Source: Hippasteria phrygiana (taxonomy: Eukaryota; Echinodermata; Asteroidea; Valvatida; Goniasteridae). From it: 64,000 nucleotides of DNA. Of the stretch, positions 25,594 to 37,822 are shown piece after piece. A program made the position numbers and the translations under genes. Under the pieces are notes generated by a model. That model was not told the origin of the DNA and searched no databases. It saw nothing but the letters and a program-made list of their open reading frames with translations. Positions within the stretch are counted from its first letter, which is position 1. Every line of letters starts with the position of its first letter. The stretch lies in assembly GCA_037893225.1 (NCBI GenBank), contig JAZGUH010000416.1:744001-808000 (forward strand). Reading direction: 5' to 3'.

Positions 25594-28500
25594 ATGAAAT
25601 ATCAACCAAATTCAGTAATTTTGACATGTATGGATAGCTTAGATCTGGCGCTACATGTTGCAATTATCGGCGGCTTCTTAGAGTTAACACTTGTGGAGAA
25701 AATTCAAACCTCGCAATGTTTATTTTCTTCCCGGCCACCATCTGTGTGCAGATTACCTTTTATTTATTGCTCCATGCCTGTCAAATTCCCTGGGGTATGG
25801 ATTTGCTTTACTCATTCATAATTGCATGAAATATCAACCAAATTCAGTAATTTTGACATGTATGGATAGCTTAGATCTGGCGCTACATGTTGCAATTATC
25901 GGCGGCTTCTTAGAGTTAACAATTGTGGAGAAAATTCAAACCTCGCAATGTTTATTTTCTTCCCGGCCACCATCTGTGTGCAGATTACCTTTTATTTATT
26001 GCTCCATGCCTGTCAAATTCCATGGGGTATGGACTTGCTTTACTCATTCATAATTGCATGAAATATCAACCAAATTCAGTAATTTTGACATGTATGGATA
26101 GCTTAGATCTGGCGCTACATGTTGCAATTATCGGCGGCTTCTTAGAGTTAAAACTTGTGGAGAAAATTCAAACCTCGCAATGTTTATTTTCTTCCCGGCC
26201 ACCATCTGTGTGCAGATTACCTTTTATTTATTGCTCCATGCCTGTCAAATTCCATGGGGTATGGACTTGCTTTACTCATTCATAATTGCATGAAATATCA
26301 ACCAAATTCAGTAATTTTGACATGTATGGATAGCTTAGATCTGGCGCTACATGTTGCAATTATCGGCGGCTTCTTAGAGTTAAAACTTGTGGAGAAAATT
26401 CAAACCTCGCAATGTTTATTTTCTTTCCGGCCAACATCTGTGTACATGTTACCGTCTATTTATTGCTCCATGCCTGTCAAATTCCCTGGGGTATGGACTT
26501 GCTTTACTCATTCATAATTGCATGAAATATCAACCAAATTCAGTAATTTTGACATGTATGGATAGCTTAGATCTGGCGCTACATGTTGCAATTATCGGCG
26601 GCTTCTTAGAGTTAACACTTGTGGAGAAAATTCAAACCTCGCAATGTTTATTTTCTTCCCGGCCACCATCTGTGTGCAGATTACCTTTTATTTATTGCTC
26701 CATGCCTGTCAAATTCCCTGGGGTATGGACTTGCTTTACTCATTCATAATTGCATGAAATATCAACCAAATTCAGTAATTTTGACATGTATGGATAGCTT
26801 AGATCTGGCGCTACATGTTGCAATTATCGGCGGCTTCTTAGAGTTAAAACTTGTGGAGAAAATTCAAACCTCGCAATATTTATTTTCTTTCCGGCCACCA
26901 TCTGTGTGCAGATTACCTTTTATTTATTGCTCCATGCCTGTCAAATTCCCTGGGGTATGGACTTGCTTTACTCATTCATAATTGCATGAAATATCAACCA
27001 AATTCAGTAATTTTGACATGTATGGATAGCTTAGATCTGGCGCTACATGTTGCAATTATCGGCGGCTTCTTAGAGTTAAAACTTGTGGAGAAAATTCAAA
27101 CCTCGCAATATTTATTTTCTTTCCGGCCAACATCTGTGTACATGTTACCTTTTATTTATTGCTCCATGCATGTCAAATTCCCTGGGGTATGGACTTGCTT
27201 TACTCATTCATAATTGCATGAAATATCAACCAAATTCAGTAATTTTGACATGTATGGATAGCTTAGATCTGGCGCTACATGTTGCAATTATCGGCGGCTT
27301 CTTAGAGTTAACACTTGTGGAGAAAATTCAAACCTCGCAATGTTTATTTTCTTCCCAGCCACCATCTGTGTGCAGATTACCTTTTATTTATTGCTCTATG
27401 CCTGTCAAATTCCCTGGGGTATGGACTTGCTTTACTCATTCATAATTGCATGAAATATCAACCAAATTCAGTAATTTTGACATGTATGGATAGCTTAGAT
27501 CTGGCGCTACATGTTGCAATTATCGGCGGCTTCTTAGAGTTAAAACTTGTGGAGAAAATTCAAACCTCGCAATGTTTATTTTCTTCCCGGCCACCATCTG
27601 TGTGCAGATTACCTTTTATTTATTGCTCCATGCCTGTCAAATTCCCTGGGGTATGGACTTGCTTTACTCATTCATAATTGCATGAAATATCAACCAAATT
27701 CAGTAATTTTGACATGTATGGATAGCTTAGATCTGGCGCTACATGTTGCAATTATCGGCGGCTTCTTAGACTTAACACTTGTGGAGAAAATTCAAACCTC
27801 GCAATGTTTATTTTCTTCCCGGCCACCATCTGTGTGCAGATTACCTTTTATTTATTGCTCCATGCCTGTCAAATTCCCTGGGGTATGGACTTGCTTTACT
27901 CATTCATAATTGCATGAAATATCAACCAAATTCAGTAATTTTGACATGTATGGATAGCTTAGATCTGGCGCTACATGTTGCAATTATCGGCGGCTTCTTA
28001 GAGTTAACACTTGTGGAGAAAATGCAAACCTCGCAATGTTTATTTTCTTCCCGGCCACCATCTGTGTGCAGATTACCTTTTATTTATTGCTCCATGCCTG
28101 TCAAATTCCCTGGGGTATGGACTTGCTTTACTCATTCATAATTGCATGAAATATCAACAAAATTCAGTAATTTTGACATGTATGGATAGCTTAGATCTGG
28201 CGCTACATGTTGCAATTATCGGCGGCTTCTTAGACTTAACACTTGTGGAGAAAATTCAAACCTCGCAATGTTTATTTTCTTCCCGGCCACCATCTGTGTG
28301 CAGATTACCTTTTATTTATTGCTCCATGCATGTCAAATTCCCTGGGGTATGGACTTGCTTTACTCATTCATAATTGTATGAAATATCAACCAAATTCAGT
28401 AATTTTGACATGTATGGATAGCTTAGATCTGGCGCTACATGTTGCAATTATCGGCGGCTTCTTAGAGTTAAAACTTGTGGAGAAAATTCAAACCTCGCAA

Positions 28501-31161
28501 TGTTTATTTTCTTTCCGGCCAACATCTGTGTACATGTTACCGTCTATTTATTGCTCCATGCATGTCAAATTCCCTGGGGTATGGACTTGCTTTACTCATT
28601 CATAATTGCATGAAATATCAACCAAATTCAGTAATTTTGACATGTATGGATAGCTTAGATCTGGCGCTACATGTTGTAATTATCGGCGGCTTCTTAGAGT
28701 TAAAACTTGTGGAGAAAATTCAAACCTCGCAATATTTATTTTCTTTCCGGCCACCATCTGTGTGCAGATTACCTTTTATTTATTGCTCCATGCCTGTCAA
28801 ATTCCATGGGGTATGGACTTGCTTTACTCATTCATAATTGCATGAAATATCAACCAAATTCAGTAATTTTGACATGTATGGATAGCTTAGATCTGGCGCT
28901 ACATGTTGCAATTATCGGCGGCTTCTTAGAGTTAACACTTGTGGAGAAAATACAAACCTCGCAATGCTTATTTTCTTCCCGGCCACCATCTGTGTGCAGA
29001 TTACCTTTTATTTATTGCTCCATGCCTGTCAAATTCCCTGGGGTATGGACTTGCTTTACTCATTCATAATTGCATGAAATATCAACCAAATTCAGTAATT
29101 TTGACATGTATGGATAGCTTAGATCTGGCGCTACATGTTGCAATTATCGGCGGCTTCTTAGAGTTAACACTTGTGGAGAAAATTCAAACCTCGCAATGTT
29201 TATTTTCTTCCCGGCCACCATCTGTGTGCAGATTACCTTTTATTTATTGCTCCATGCCTGTCAAATTCCCTGGGGTATGGATTTGCTTTACTCATTCATA
29301 ATTGCATGAAATATCAACCAAATTCAGTAATTTTGACATGTATGGATAGCTTAGATCTGGCGCTACATGTTGCAATTATCGGCGGCTTCTTAGAGTTAAC
29401 ACTTGTGGAGAAAATTCAAACCTCGCAATGTTTATTTTCTTCCCGGCCACCATCTGTGTGCAGATTACCTTTTATTTATTGCTCCATGCCTGTCAAATTC
29501 CATGGGGTATGGACTTGCTTTACTCATTCATAATTGCATGAAATATCAACCAAATTCAGTAATTTTGACATGTATGGATAGCTTAGATCTGGCGCTACAT
29601 GTTGCAATTATCGGCGGCTTCTTAGAGTTAAAACTTGTGGAGAAAATTCAAACCTCGCAATGTTTATTTTCTTCCCGGCCACCATCTGTGTGCAGATTAC
29701 CTTTTATTTATTGCTCCATGCCTGTCAAATTCCATGGGGTATGGACTTGCTTTACTCATTCATAATTGCATGAAATATCAACCAAATTCAGTAATTTTGA
29801 CATGTATGGATAGCTTAGATCTGGCGCTACATGTTGCAATTATCGGCGGCTTCTTAGAGTTAAAACTTGTGGAGAAAATTCAAACCTCGCAATGTTTATT
29901 TTCTTTCCGGCCAACATCTGTGTACATGTTACCGTCTATTTATTGCTCCATGCCTGTCAAATTCCCTGGGGTATGGACTTGCTTTACTCATTCATAATTG
30001 CATGAAATATCAACCAAATTCAGTAATTTTGACATGTATGGATAGCTTAGATCTGGCGCTACATGTTGCAATTATCGGCGGCTTCTTAGAGTTAACACTT
30101 GTGGAGAAAATTCAAACCTCGCAATGTTTATTTTCTTCCCGGCCACCATCTGTGTGCAGATTACCTTTTATTTATTGCTCCATGCCTGTCAAATTCCCTG
30201 GGGTATGGACTTGCTTTACTCATTCATAATTGCATGAAATATCAACCAAATTCAGTAATTTTGACATGTATGGATAGCTTAGATCTGGCGCTACATGTTG
30301 CAATTATCGGCGGCTTCTTAGAGTTAAAACTTGTGGAGAAAATTCAAACCTCGCAATATTTATTTTCTTTCCGGCCACCATCTGTGTGCAGATTACCTTT
30401 TATTTATTGCTCCATGCCTGTCAAATTCCCTGGGGTATGGACTTGCTTTACTCATTCATAATTGCATGAAATATCAACCAAATTCAGTAATTTTGACATG
30501 TATGGATAGCTTAGATCTGGCGCTACATGTTGCAATTATCGGCGGCTTCTTAGAGTTAAAACTTGTGGAGAAAATTCAAACCTCGCAATATTTATTTTCT
30601 TTCCGGCCAACATCTGTGTACATGTTACCTTTTATTTATTGCTCCATGCATGTCAAATTCCCTGGGGTATGGACTTGCTTTACTCATTCATAATTGCATG
30701 AAATATCAACCAAATTCAGTAATTTTGACATGTATGGATAGCTTAGATCTGGCGCTACATGTTGCAATTATCGGCGGCTTCTTAGAGTTAACACTTGTGG
30801 AGAAAATTCAAACCTCGCAATGTTTATTTTCTTCCCAGCCACCATCTGTGTGCAGATTACCTTTTATTTATTGCTCCATGCCTGTCAAATTCCCTGGGGT
30901 ATGGACTTGCTTTACTCATTCATAATTGCATGAAATATCAACCAAATTCAGTAATTTTGACATGTATGGATAGCTTAGATCTGGCGCTACATGTTGCAAT
31001 TATCGGCGGCTTCTTAGAGTTAAAACTTGTGGAGAAAATTCAAACCTCGCAATGTTTATTTTCTTCCCGGCCACCATCTGTGTGCAGATTACCTTTTATT
31101 TATTGCTCCATGCATGTCAAATTCCCTGGGGTATGGACTTGCTTTACTCATTCATAATTGC
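24202..31161. repeat. 15-mer higher-order repeat, 3480 bp, 2 copies
   Basis: C''-L-C'-P-E''-Q-Bi-R-S-P-B-E-O-F-G runs 24202-27681 and recurs at 27682-31161, each exactly 15 x 232 bp. It reuses the last six monomers of the 17-mer and adds the 197A classes R and S. The second copy carries 185A in its first P and in its final G (so PH and GH). The first copy has two private changes: 'aattgtgg' near 25921, and 'gctctatg' near 27397. The overlap with the 17-mer shows successive duplications with shifting end points. Confidence 0.92.
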
Positions 31162-32091
31162 ATGAAATATCAACCAAATTCAGTAATTTTGACATGTATG
31201 GATAGCTTAGATCTGGCGCTACATGTTGCAATTATCGGCGGCTTCTTAGAGTTAACACTTGTGGAGAAAATTCAAACCTCGCAATGTTTATTTTCTTCCC
31301 GGCCACCATCTGTGTGCAGATTACCTTTTATTTATTGCTCCATGCCTGTCAAATTCCCTGGGGTATGGACTTGCTTTACTCATTCATAATTGCATGAAAT
31401 ATCAACCAAATTCAGTAATTTTGACATGTATGGATAGCTTAGATCTGGCGCTACATGTTGCAATTATCGGCGGCTTCTTAGAGTTAAAACTTGTGGAGAA
31501 AATTCAAACCTCGCAATGTTTATTTTCTTTCCGGCCAACATCTGTGTACATGTTACCGTCTATTTATTGCTCCATGCCTGTCAAATTCCCAGGGGGGAGG
31601 GACTTGCTTTACTCATTCATAATTGCATGAAATATCAACCAAATTCAGTAATTTTGACATGTATGGATAGCTTAGATCTGGCGCTACATGTTGCAATTAT
31701 CGGCGGCTTCTTAGAGTTAACACTTGTGGAGAAAATTCAAACCTCGCAATGTTTATTTTCTTCCCAGCCACCATCTGTGTGCAGATTACCTTTTATTTAT
31801 TGCTCCATGCCTGTCAAATTCCCTGGGGTATGGACTTGCTTTACTCATTCATAATTGCATGAAATATCAACCAAATTCAGTAATTTTGACATGTATGGAT
31901 AGCTTAGATCTGGCGCTACATGTTGCAATTATCGGCGGCTTCTTAGAGTTAAAACTTGTGGAGAAAATTCAAACCTCGCAATGTTTATTTTCTTTCCGGC
32001 CAACATCTGTGTACATGTTACCGTCTATTTATTGCTCCATGCCTGTCAAATTCCCAGGGGGGAGGGACTTGCTTTACTCATTCATAATTGC
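28378..32091. repeat. Source/copy 1 of a dispersed 16-monomer duplication
   Basis: PH-E''-Q-Bi-R-S-P-B-E-O-F-GH-B-H-F-H covers 3714 bp here and is repeated in the same order and length at 43143-46856, 14,765 bp downstream. The flanking monomers differ: C' precedes this copy and X precedes the other; X follows here and J follows there. That delimits the shared block to these 16 monomers. Confidence 0.88.
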
Positions 32092-32305
32092 ATGAAATAT
32101 CAACCAAATTCAGTAATTTTGACATGTATGGATAGCTTAGATCTGGCGCTACATGTTGCAATTATCGGCGGCTTCTTAGAGTTAAAACTTGTGGAGAAAA
32201 TTCAAACCTCGCAATGTTTATTTTCTTTCCGGCCAACATCTGTGTGCAGATTACCTTTGGTCAAATTCCCTGGGGTATGGACTTGCTTTACTCATTCATA
32301 ATTGT
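32092..32305. repeat. Deletion monomer X, copy 1 (214 bp)
   Basis: Offsets 168-186 (19 bp) are missing and one G is present at the join, giving 'ttacctttggtcaaattcc' (junction near 32259) and a net loss of 18 bp. The rest is class 95A, 137T, 145A with consensus 155-159. Confidence 0.95.
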
Positions 32306-33233
32306 ATGAAATATCAACCAAATTCAGTAATTTTGACATGTATGGATAGCTTAGATCTGGCGCTACATGTTGCAATTATCGGCGGCTTCTTAGAGTTAAA
32401 ACTTGTGGAGAAAATTCAAACCTCGCAATGTTTATTTTCTTTCCGGCCAACATCTGTGTACATGTTACCGTCTATTTATTGCTCCATGCATGTCAAATTC
32501 CCTGGGGTATGGACTTGCTTTACTCATTCATAATTGCATGAAATATCAACCAAATTCAGTAATTTTGACATGTATGGATAGCTTAGATCTGGCGCTACAT
32601 GTTGTAATTATCGGCGGCTTCTTAGAGTTAAAACTTGTGGAGAAAATTCAAACCTCGCAATATTTATTTTCTTTCCGGCCACCATCTGTGTGCAGATTAC
32701 CTTTTATTTATTGCTCCATGCATGTCAAATTCCCTGGGGTATGGACTTGCTTTACTCATTCATAATTGCATGAAATATCAACCAAATTCAGTAATTTTGA
32801 CATGTATGGATAGCTTAGATCTGGCGCTACATGTTGCAATTATCGGCGGCTTCTTAGAGTTAACACTTGTGGAGAAAATTCAAACCTCGCAATGTTTATT
32901 TTCTTCCCGGCCACCATCTGTGTGCAGATTACCTTTTATTTATTGCTCCATGCCTGTCAAATTCCCTGGGGTATGGACTTGCTTTACTCATTCATAATTG
33001 CATGAAATATCAACCAAATTCAGTAATTTTGACATGTATGGATAGCTTAGATCTGGCGCTACATGTTGCAATTATCGGCGGCTTCTTAGAGTTAACACTT
33101 GTGGAGAAAATTCAAACCTCGCAATGTTTATTTTCTTCCCAGCCACCATCTGTGTGCAGATTACCTTTTATTTATTGCTCCATGCCTGTCAAATTCCCTG
33201 GGGTATGGACTTGCTTTACTCATTCATAATTGC

Positions 33234-33447
33234 ATGAAATATCAACCAAATTCAGTAATTTTGACATGTATGGATAGCTTAGATCTGGCGCTACATGTTG
33301 CAATTATCGGCGGCTTCTTAGAGTTAAAACTTGTGGAGAAAATTCAAACCTCGCAATGTTTATTTTCTTTCCGGCCAACATCTGTGTGCAGATTACCTTT
33401 GGTCAAATTCCCTGGGGTATGGACTTGCTTTACTCATTCATAATTGT
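33234..33447. repeat. Deletion monomer X, copy 2 (214 bp)
   Basis: This copy has the same join as the first X, near 33401. It is preceded by F instead of H, showing that X has been moved next to a different neighbour by exchange. It is again followed by PH-E''. Confidence 0.95.
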
Positions 33448-36001
33448 ATGAAATATCAACCAAATTCAGTAATTTTGACATGTATGGATAGCTTAGATCT
33501 GGCGCTACATGTTGCAATTATCGGCGGCTTCTTAGAGTTAAAACTTGTGGAGAAAATTCAAACCTCGCAATGTTTATTTTCTTTCCGGCCAACATCTGTG
33601 TACATGTTACCGTCTATTTATTGCTCCATGCATGTCAAATTCCCTGGGGTATGGACTTGCTTTACTCATTCATAATTGCATGAAATATCAACCAAATTCA
33701 GTAATTTTGACATGTATGGATAGCTTAGATCTGGCGCTACATGTTGTAATTATCGGCGGCTTCTTAGAGTTAAAACTTGTGGAGAAAATTCAAACCTCGC
33801 AATATTTATTTTCTTTCCGGCCACCATCTGTGTGCAGATTACCTTTTATTTATTGCTCCATGCCTGTCAAATTCCATGGGGTATGGACTTGCTTTACTCA
33901 TTCATAATTGCATGAAATATCAACCAAATTCAGTAATTTTGACATGTATGGATAGCTTAGATCTGGCGCTACATGTTGCAATTATCGGCGGCTTCTTAGA
34001 GTTAACACTTGTGGAGAAAATACAAACCTCGCAATGCTTATTTTCTTCCCGGCCACCATCTGTGTGCAGATTACCTTTTATTTATTGCTCCATGCCTGTC
34101 AAATTCCCTGGGGTATGGACTTGCTTTACTCATTCATAATTGCATGAAATATCAACCAAATTCAGTAATTTTGACATGTATGGATAGCTTAGATCTGGCG
34201 CTACATGTTGCAATTATCGGCGGCTTCTTAGAGTTAACACTTGTGGAGAAAATTCAAACCTCGCAATGTTTATTTTCTTCCCGGCCACCATCTGTGTGCA
34301 GATTACCTTTTATTTATTGCTCCATGCCTGTCAAATTCCCTGGGGTATGGATTTGCTTTACTCATTCATAATTGCATGAAATATCAACCAAATTCAGTAA
34401 TTTTGACATGTATGGATAGCTTAGATCTGGCGCTACATGTTGCAATTATCGGCGGCTTCTTAGAGTTAACACTTGTGGAGAAAATTCAAACCTCGCAATG
34501 TTTATTTTCTTCCCGGCCACCATCTGTGTGCAGATTACCTTTTATTTATTGCTCCATGCCTGTCAAATTCCATGGGGTATGGACTTGCTTTACTCATTCA
34601 TAATTGCATGAAATATCAACCAAATTCAGTAATTTTGACATGTATGGATAGCTTAGATCTGGCGCTACATGTTGCAATTATCGGCGGCTTCTTAGAGTTA
34701 AAACTTGTGGAGAAAATTCAAACCTCGCAATGTTTATTTTCTTCCCGGCCACCATCTGTGTGCAGATTACCTTTTATTTATTGCTCCATGCCTGTCAAAT
34801 TCCATGGGGTATGGACTTGCTTTACTCATTCATAATTGCATGAAATATCAACCAAATTCAGTAATTTTGACATGTATGGATAGCTTAGATCTGGCGCTAC
34901 ATGTTGCAATTATCGGCGGCTTCTTAGAGTTAAAACTTGTGGAGAAAATTCAAACCTCGCAATGTTTATTTTCTTTCCGGCCAACATCTGTGTACATGTT
35001 ACCGTCTATTTATTGCTCCATGCCTGTCAAATTCCCTGGGGTATGGACTTGCTTTACTCATTCATAATTGCATGAAATATCAACCAAATTCAGTAATTTT
35101 GACATGTATGGATAGCTTAGATCTGGCGCTACATGTTGCAATTATCGGCGGCTTCTTAGAGTTAACACTTGTGGAGAAAATTCAAACCTCGCAATGTTTA
35201 TTTTCTTCCCGGCCACCATCTGTGTGCAGATTACCTTTTATTTATTGCTCCATGCCTGTCAAATTCCCTGGGGTATGGACTTGCTTTACTCATTCATAAT
35301 TGCATGAAATATCAACCAAATTCAGTAATTTTGACATGTATGGATAGCTTAGATCTGGCGCTACATGTTGCAATTATCGGCGGCTTCTTAGAGTTAAAAC
35401 TTGTGGAGAAAATTCAAACCTCGCAATGTTTATTTTCTTTCCGGCCAACATCTGTGTACATGTTACCGTCTATTTATTGCTCCATGCCTGTCAAATTCCC
35501 AGGGGGGAGGGACTTGCTTTACTCATTCATAATTGCATGAAATATCAACCAAATTCAGTAATTTTGACATGTATGGATAGCTTAGATCTGGCGCTACATG
35601 TTGCAATTATCGGCGGCTTCTTAGAGTTAACACTTGTGGAGAAAATTCAAACCTCGCAATGTTTATTTTCTTCCCAGCCACCATCTGTGTGCAGATTACC
35701 TTTTATTTATTGCTCCATGCCTGTCAAATTCCCTGGGGTATGGACTTGCTTTACTCATTCATAATTGCATGAAATATCAACCAAATTCAGTAATTTTGAC
35801 ATGTATGGATAGCTTAGATCTGGCGCTACATGTTGCAATTATCGGCGGCTTCTTAGAGTTAAAACTTGTGGAGAAAATTCAAACCTCGCAATGTTTATTT
35901 TCTTTCCGGCCAACATCTGTGTACATGTTACCGTCTATTTATTGCTCCATGCCTGTCAAATTCCCAGGGGGGAGGGACTTGCTTTACTCATTCATAATTG
36001 C

Positions 36002-36215
36002 ATGAAATATCAACCAAATTCAGTAATTTTGACATGTATGGATAGCTTAGATCTGGCGCTACATGTTGCAATTATCGGCGGCTTCTTAGAGTTAAAACTT
36101 GTGGAGAAAATTCAAACCTCGCAATGTTTATTTTCTTTCCGGCCAACATCTGTGTGCAGATTACCTTTGGTCAAATTCCCTGGGGTATGGACTTGCTTTA
36201 CTCATTCATAATTGT
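36002..36215. repeat. Deletion monomer X, copy 3 (214 bp)
   Basis: The join is identical, near 36169. The copy lies between H and PH, as in the first X. It begins the truncated second copy of the 12-mer that starts at 33234. Confidence 0.95.
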
Positions 36216-37608
36216 ATGAAATATCAACCAAATTCAGTAATTTTGACATGTATGGATAGCTTAGATCTGGCGCTACATGTTGCAATTATCGGCGGCTTCT
36301 TAGAGTTAAAACTTGTGGAGAAAATTCAAACCTCGCAATGTTTATTTTCTTTCCGGCCAACATCTGTGTACATGTTACCGTCTATTTATTGCTCCATGCA
36401 TGTCAAATTCCCTGGGGTATGGACTTGCTTTACTCATTCATAATTGCATGAAATATCAACCAAATTCAGTAATTTTGACATGTATGGATAGCTTAGATCT
36501 GGCGCTACATGTTGTAATTATCGGCGGCTTCTTAGAGTTAAAACTTGTGGAGAAAATTCAAACCTCGCAATATTTATTTTCTTTCCGGCCACCATCTGTG
36601 TGCAGATTACCTTTTATTTATTGCTCCATGCCTGTCAAATTCCATGGGGTATGGACTTGCTTTACTCATTCATAATTGCATGAAATATCAACCAAATTCA
36701 GTAATTTTGACATGTATGGATAGCTTAGATCTGGCGCTACATGTTGCAATTATCGGCGGCTTCTTAGAGTTAAAACTTGTGGAGAAAATTCAAACCTCGC
36801 AATGTTTATTTTCTTCCCGGCCACCATCTGTGTGCAGATTACCTTTTATTTATTGCTCCATGCATGTCAAATTCCCTGGGGTATGGACTTGCTTTACTCA
36901 TTCATAATTGCATGAAATATCAACCAAATTCAGTAATTTTGACATGTATGGATAGCTTAGATCTGGCGCTACATGTTGCAATTATCGGCGGCTTCTTAGA
37001 GTTAACACTTGTGGAGAAAATTCAAACCTCGCAATGTTTATTTTCTTCCCGGCCACCATCTGTGTGCAGATTACCTTTTATTTATTGCTCCATGCCTGTC
37101 AAATTCCCTGGGGTATGGACTTGCTTTACTCATTCATAATTGCATGAAATATCAACCAAATTCAGTAATTTTGACATGTATGGATAGCTTAGATCTGGCG
37201 CTACATGTTGCAATTATCGGCGGCTTCTTAGAGTTAACACTTGTGGAGAAAATTCAAACCTCGCAATGTTTATTTTCTTCCCAGCCACCATCTGTGTGCA
37301 GATTACCTTTTATTTATTGCTCCATGCCTGTCAAATTCCCTGGGGTATGGACTTGCTTTACTCATTCATAATTGCATGAAATATCAACCAAATTCAGTAA
37401 TTTTGACATGTATGGATAGCTTAGATCTGGCGCTACATGTTGCAATTATCGGCGGCTTCTTAGAGTTAAAACTTGTGGAGAAAATTCAAACCTCGCAATG
37501 TTTATTTTCTTTCCGGCCAGCATCTGTGTACATGTTACCGTCTATTTATTGCTCCATGCCTGTCAAATTCCCAGGGGGGAGGGACTTGCTTTACTCATTC
37601 ATAATTGC

Positions 37609-37822
37609 ATGAAATATCAACCAAATTCAGTAATTTTGACATGTATGGATAGCTTAGATCTGGCGCTACATGTTGCAATTATCGGCGGCTTCTTAGAGTT
37701 AAAACTTGTGGAGAAAATTCAAACCTCGCAATGTTTATTTTCTTTCCGGCCAACATCTGTGTGCAGATTACCTTTGGTCAAATTCCCTGGGGTATGGATT
37801 TGCTTTACTCATTCATAATTGC
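37609..37822. repeat. Deletion monomer X, copy 4 (214 bp, with 209T)
   Basis: The join is identical, near 37776, but this copy also has 'tggatttgc' (209T), the marker of the Bi class. It is followed directly by R, the usual follower of Bi. It therefore looks like an X/Bi recombinant whose crossover lies between the deletion and offset 209. Confidence 0.92.

Larger units (their letters stand above)
31162..37822. repeat. Irregular HOR region containing deletion monomer X
   Basis: The order is B-H-F-H-X-PH-E(68T,185A)-B-F-X-PH-E''-Q-Bi-R-S-P-B-H-F-H-X-PH-E''-GH-B-F-H-X. The 12-mer X-PH-E''-Q-Bi-R-S-P-B-H-F-H spans 33234-36001 (2768 bp), and the next X-PH-E'' begins a truncated second copy. X-PH-E occurs three times in this region and once more at 42929. 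The region looks like overlapping unequal exchanges, with no single clean period. Confidence 0.85.
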
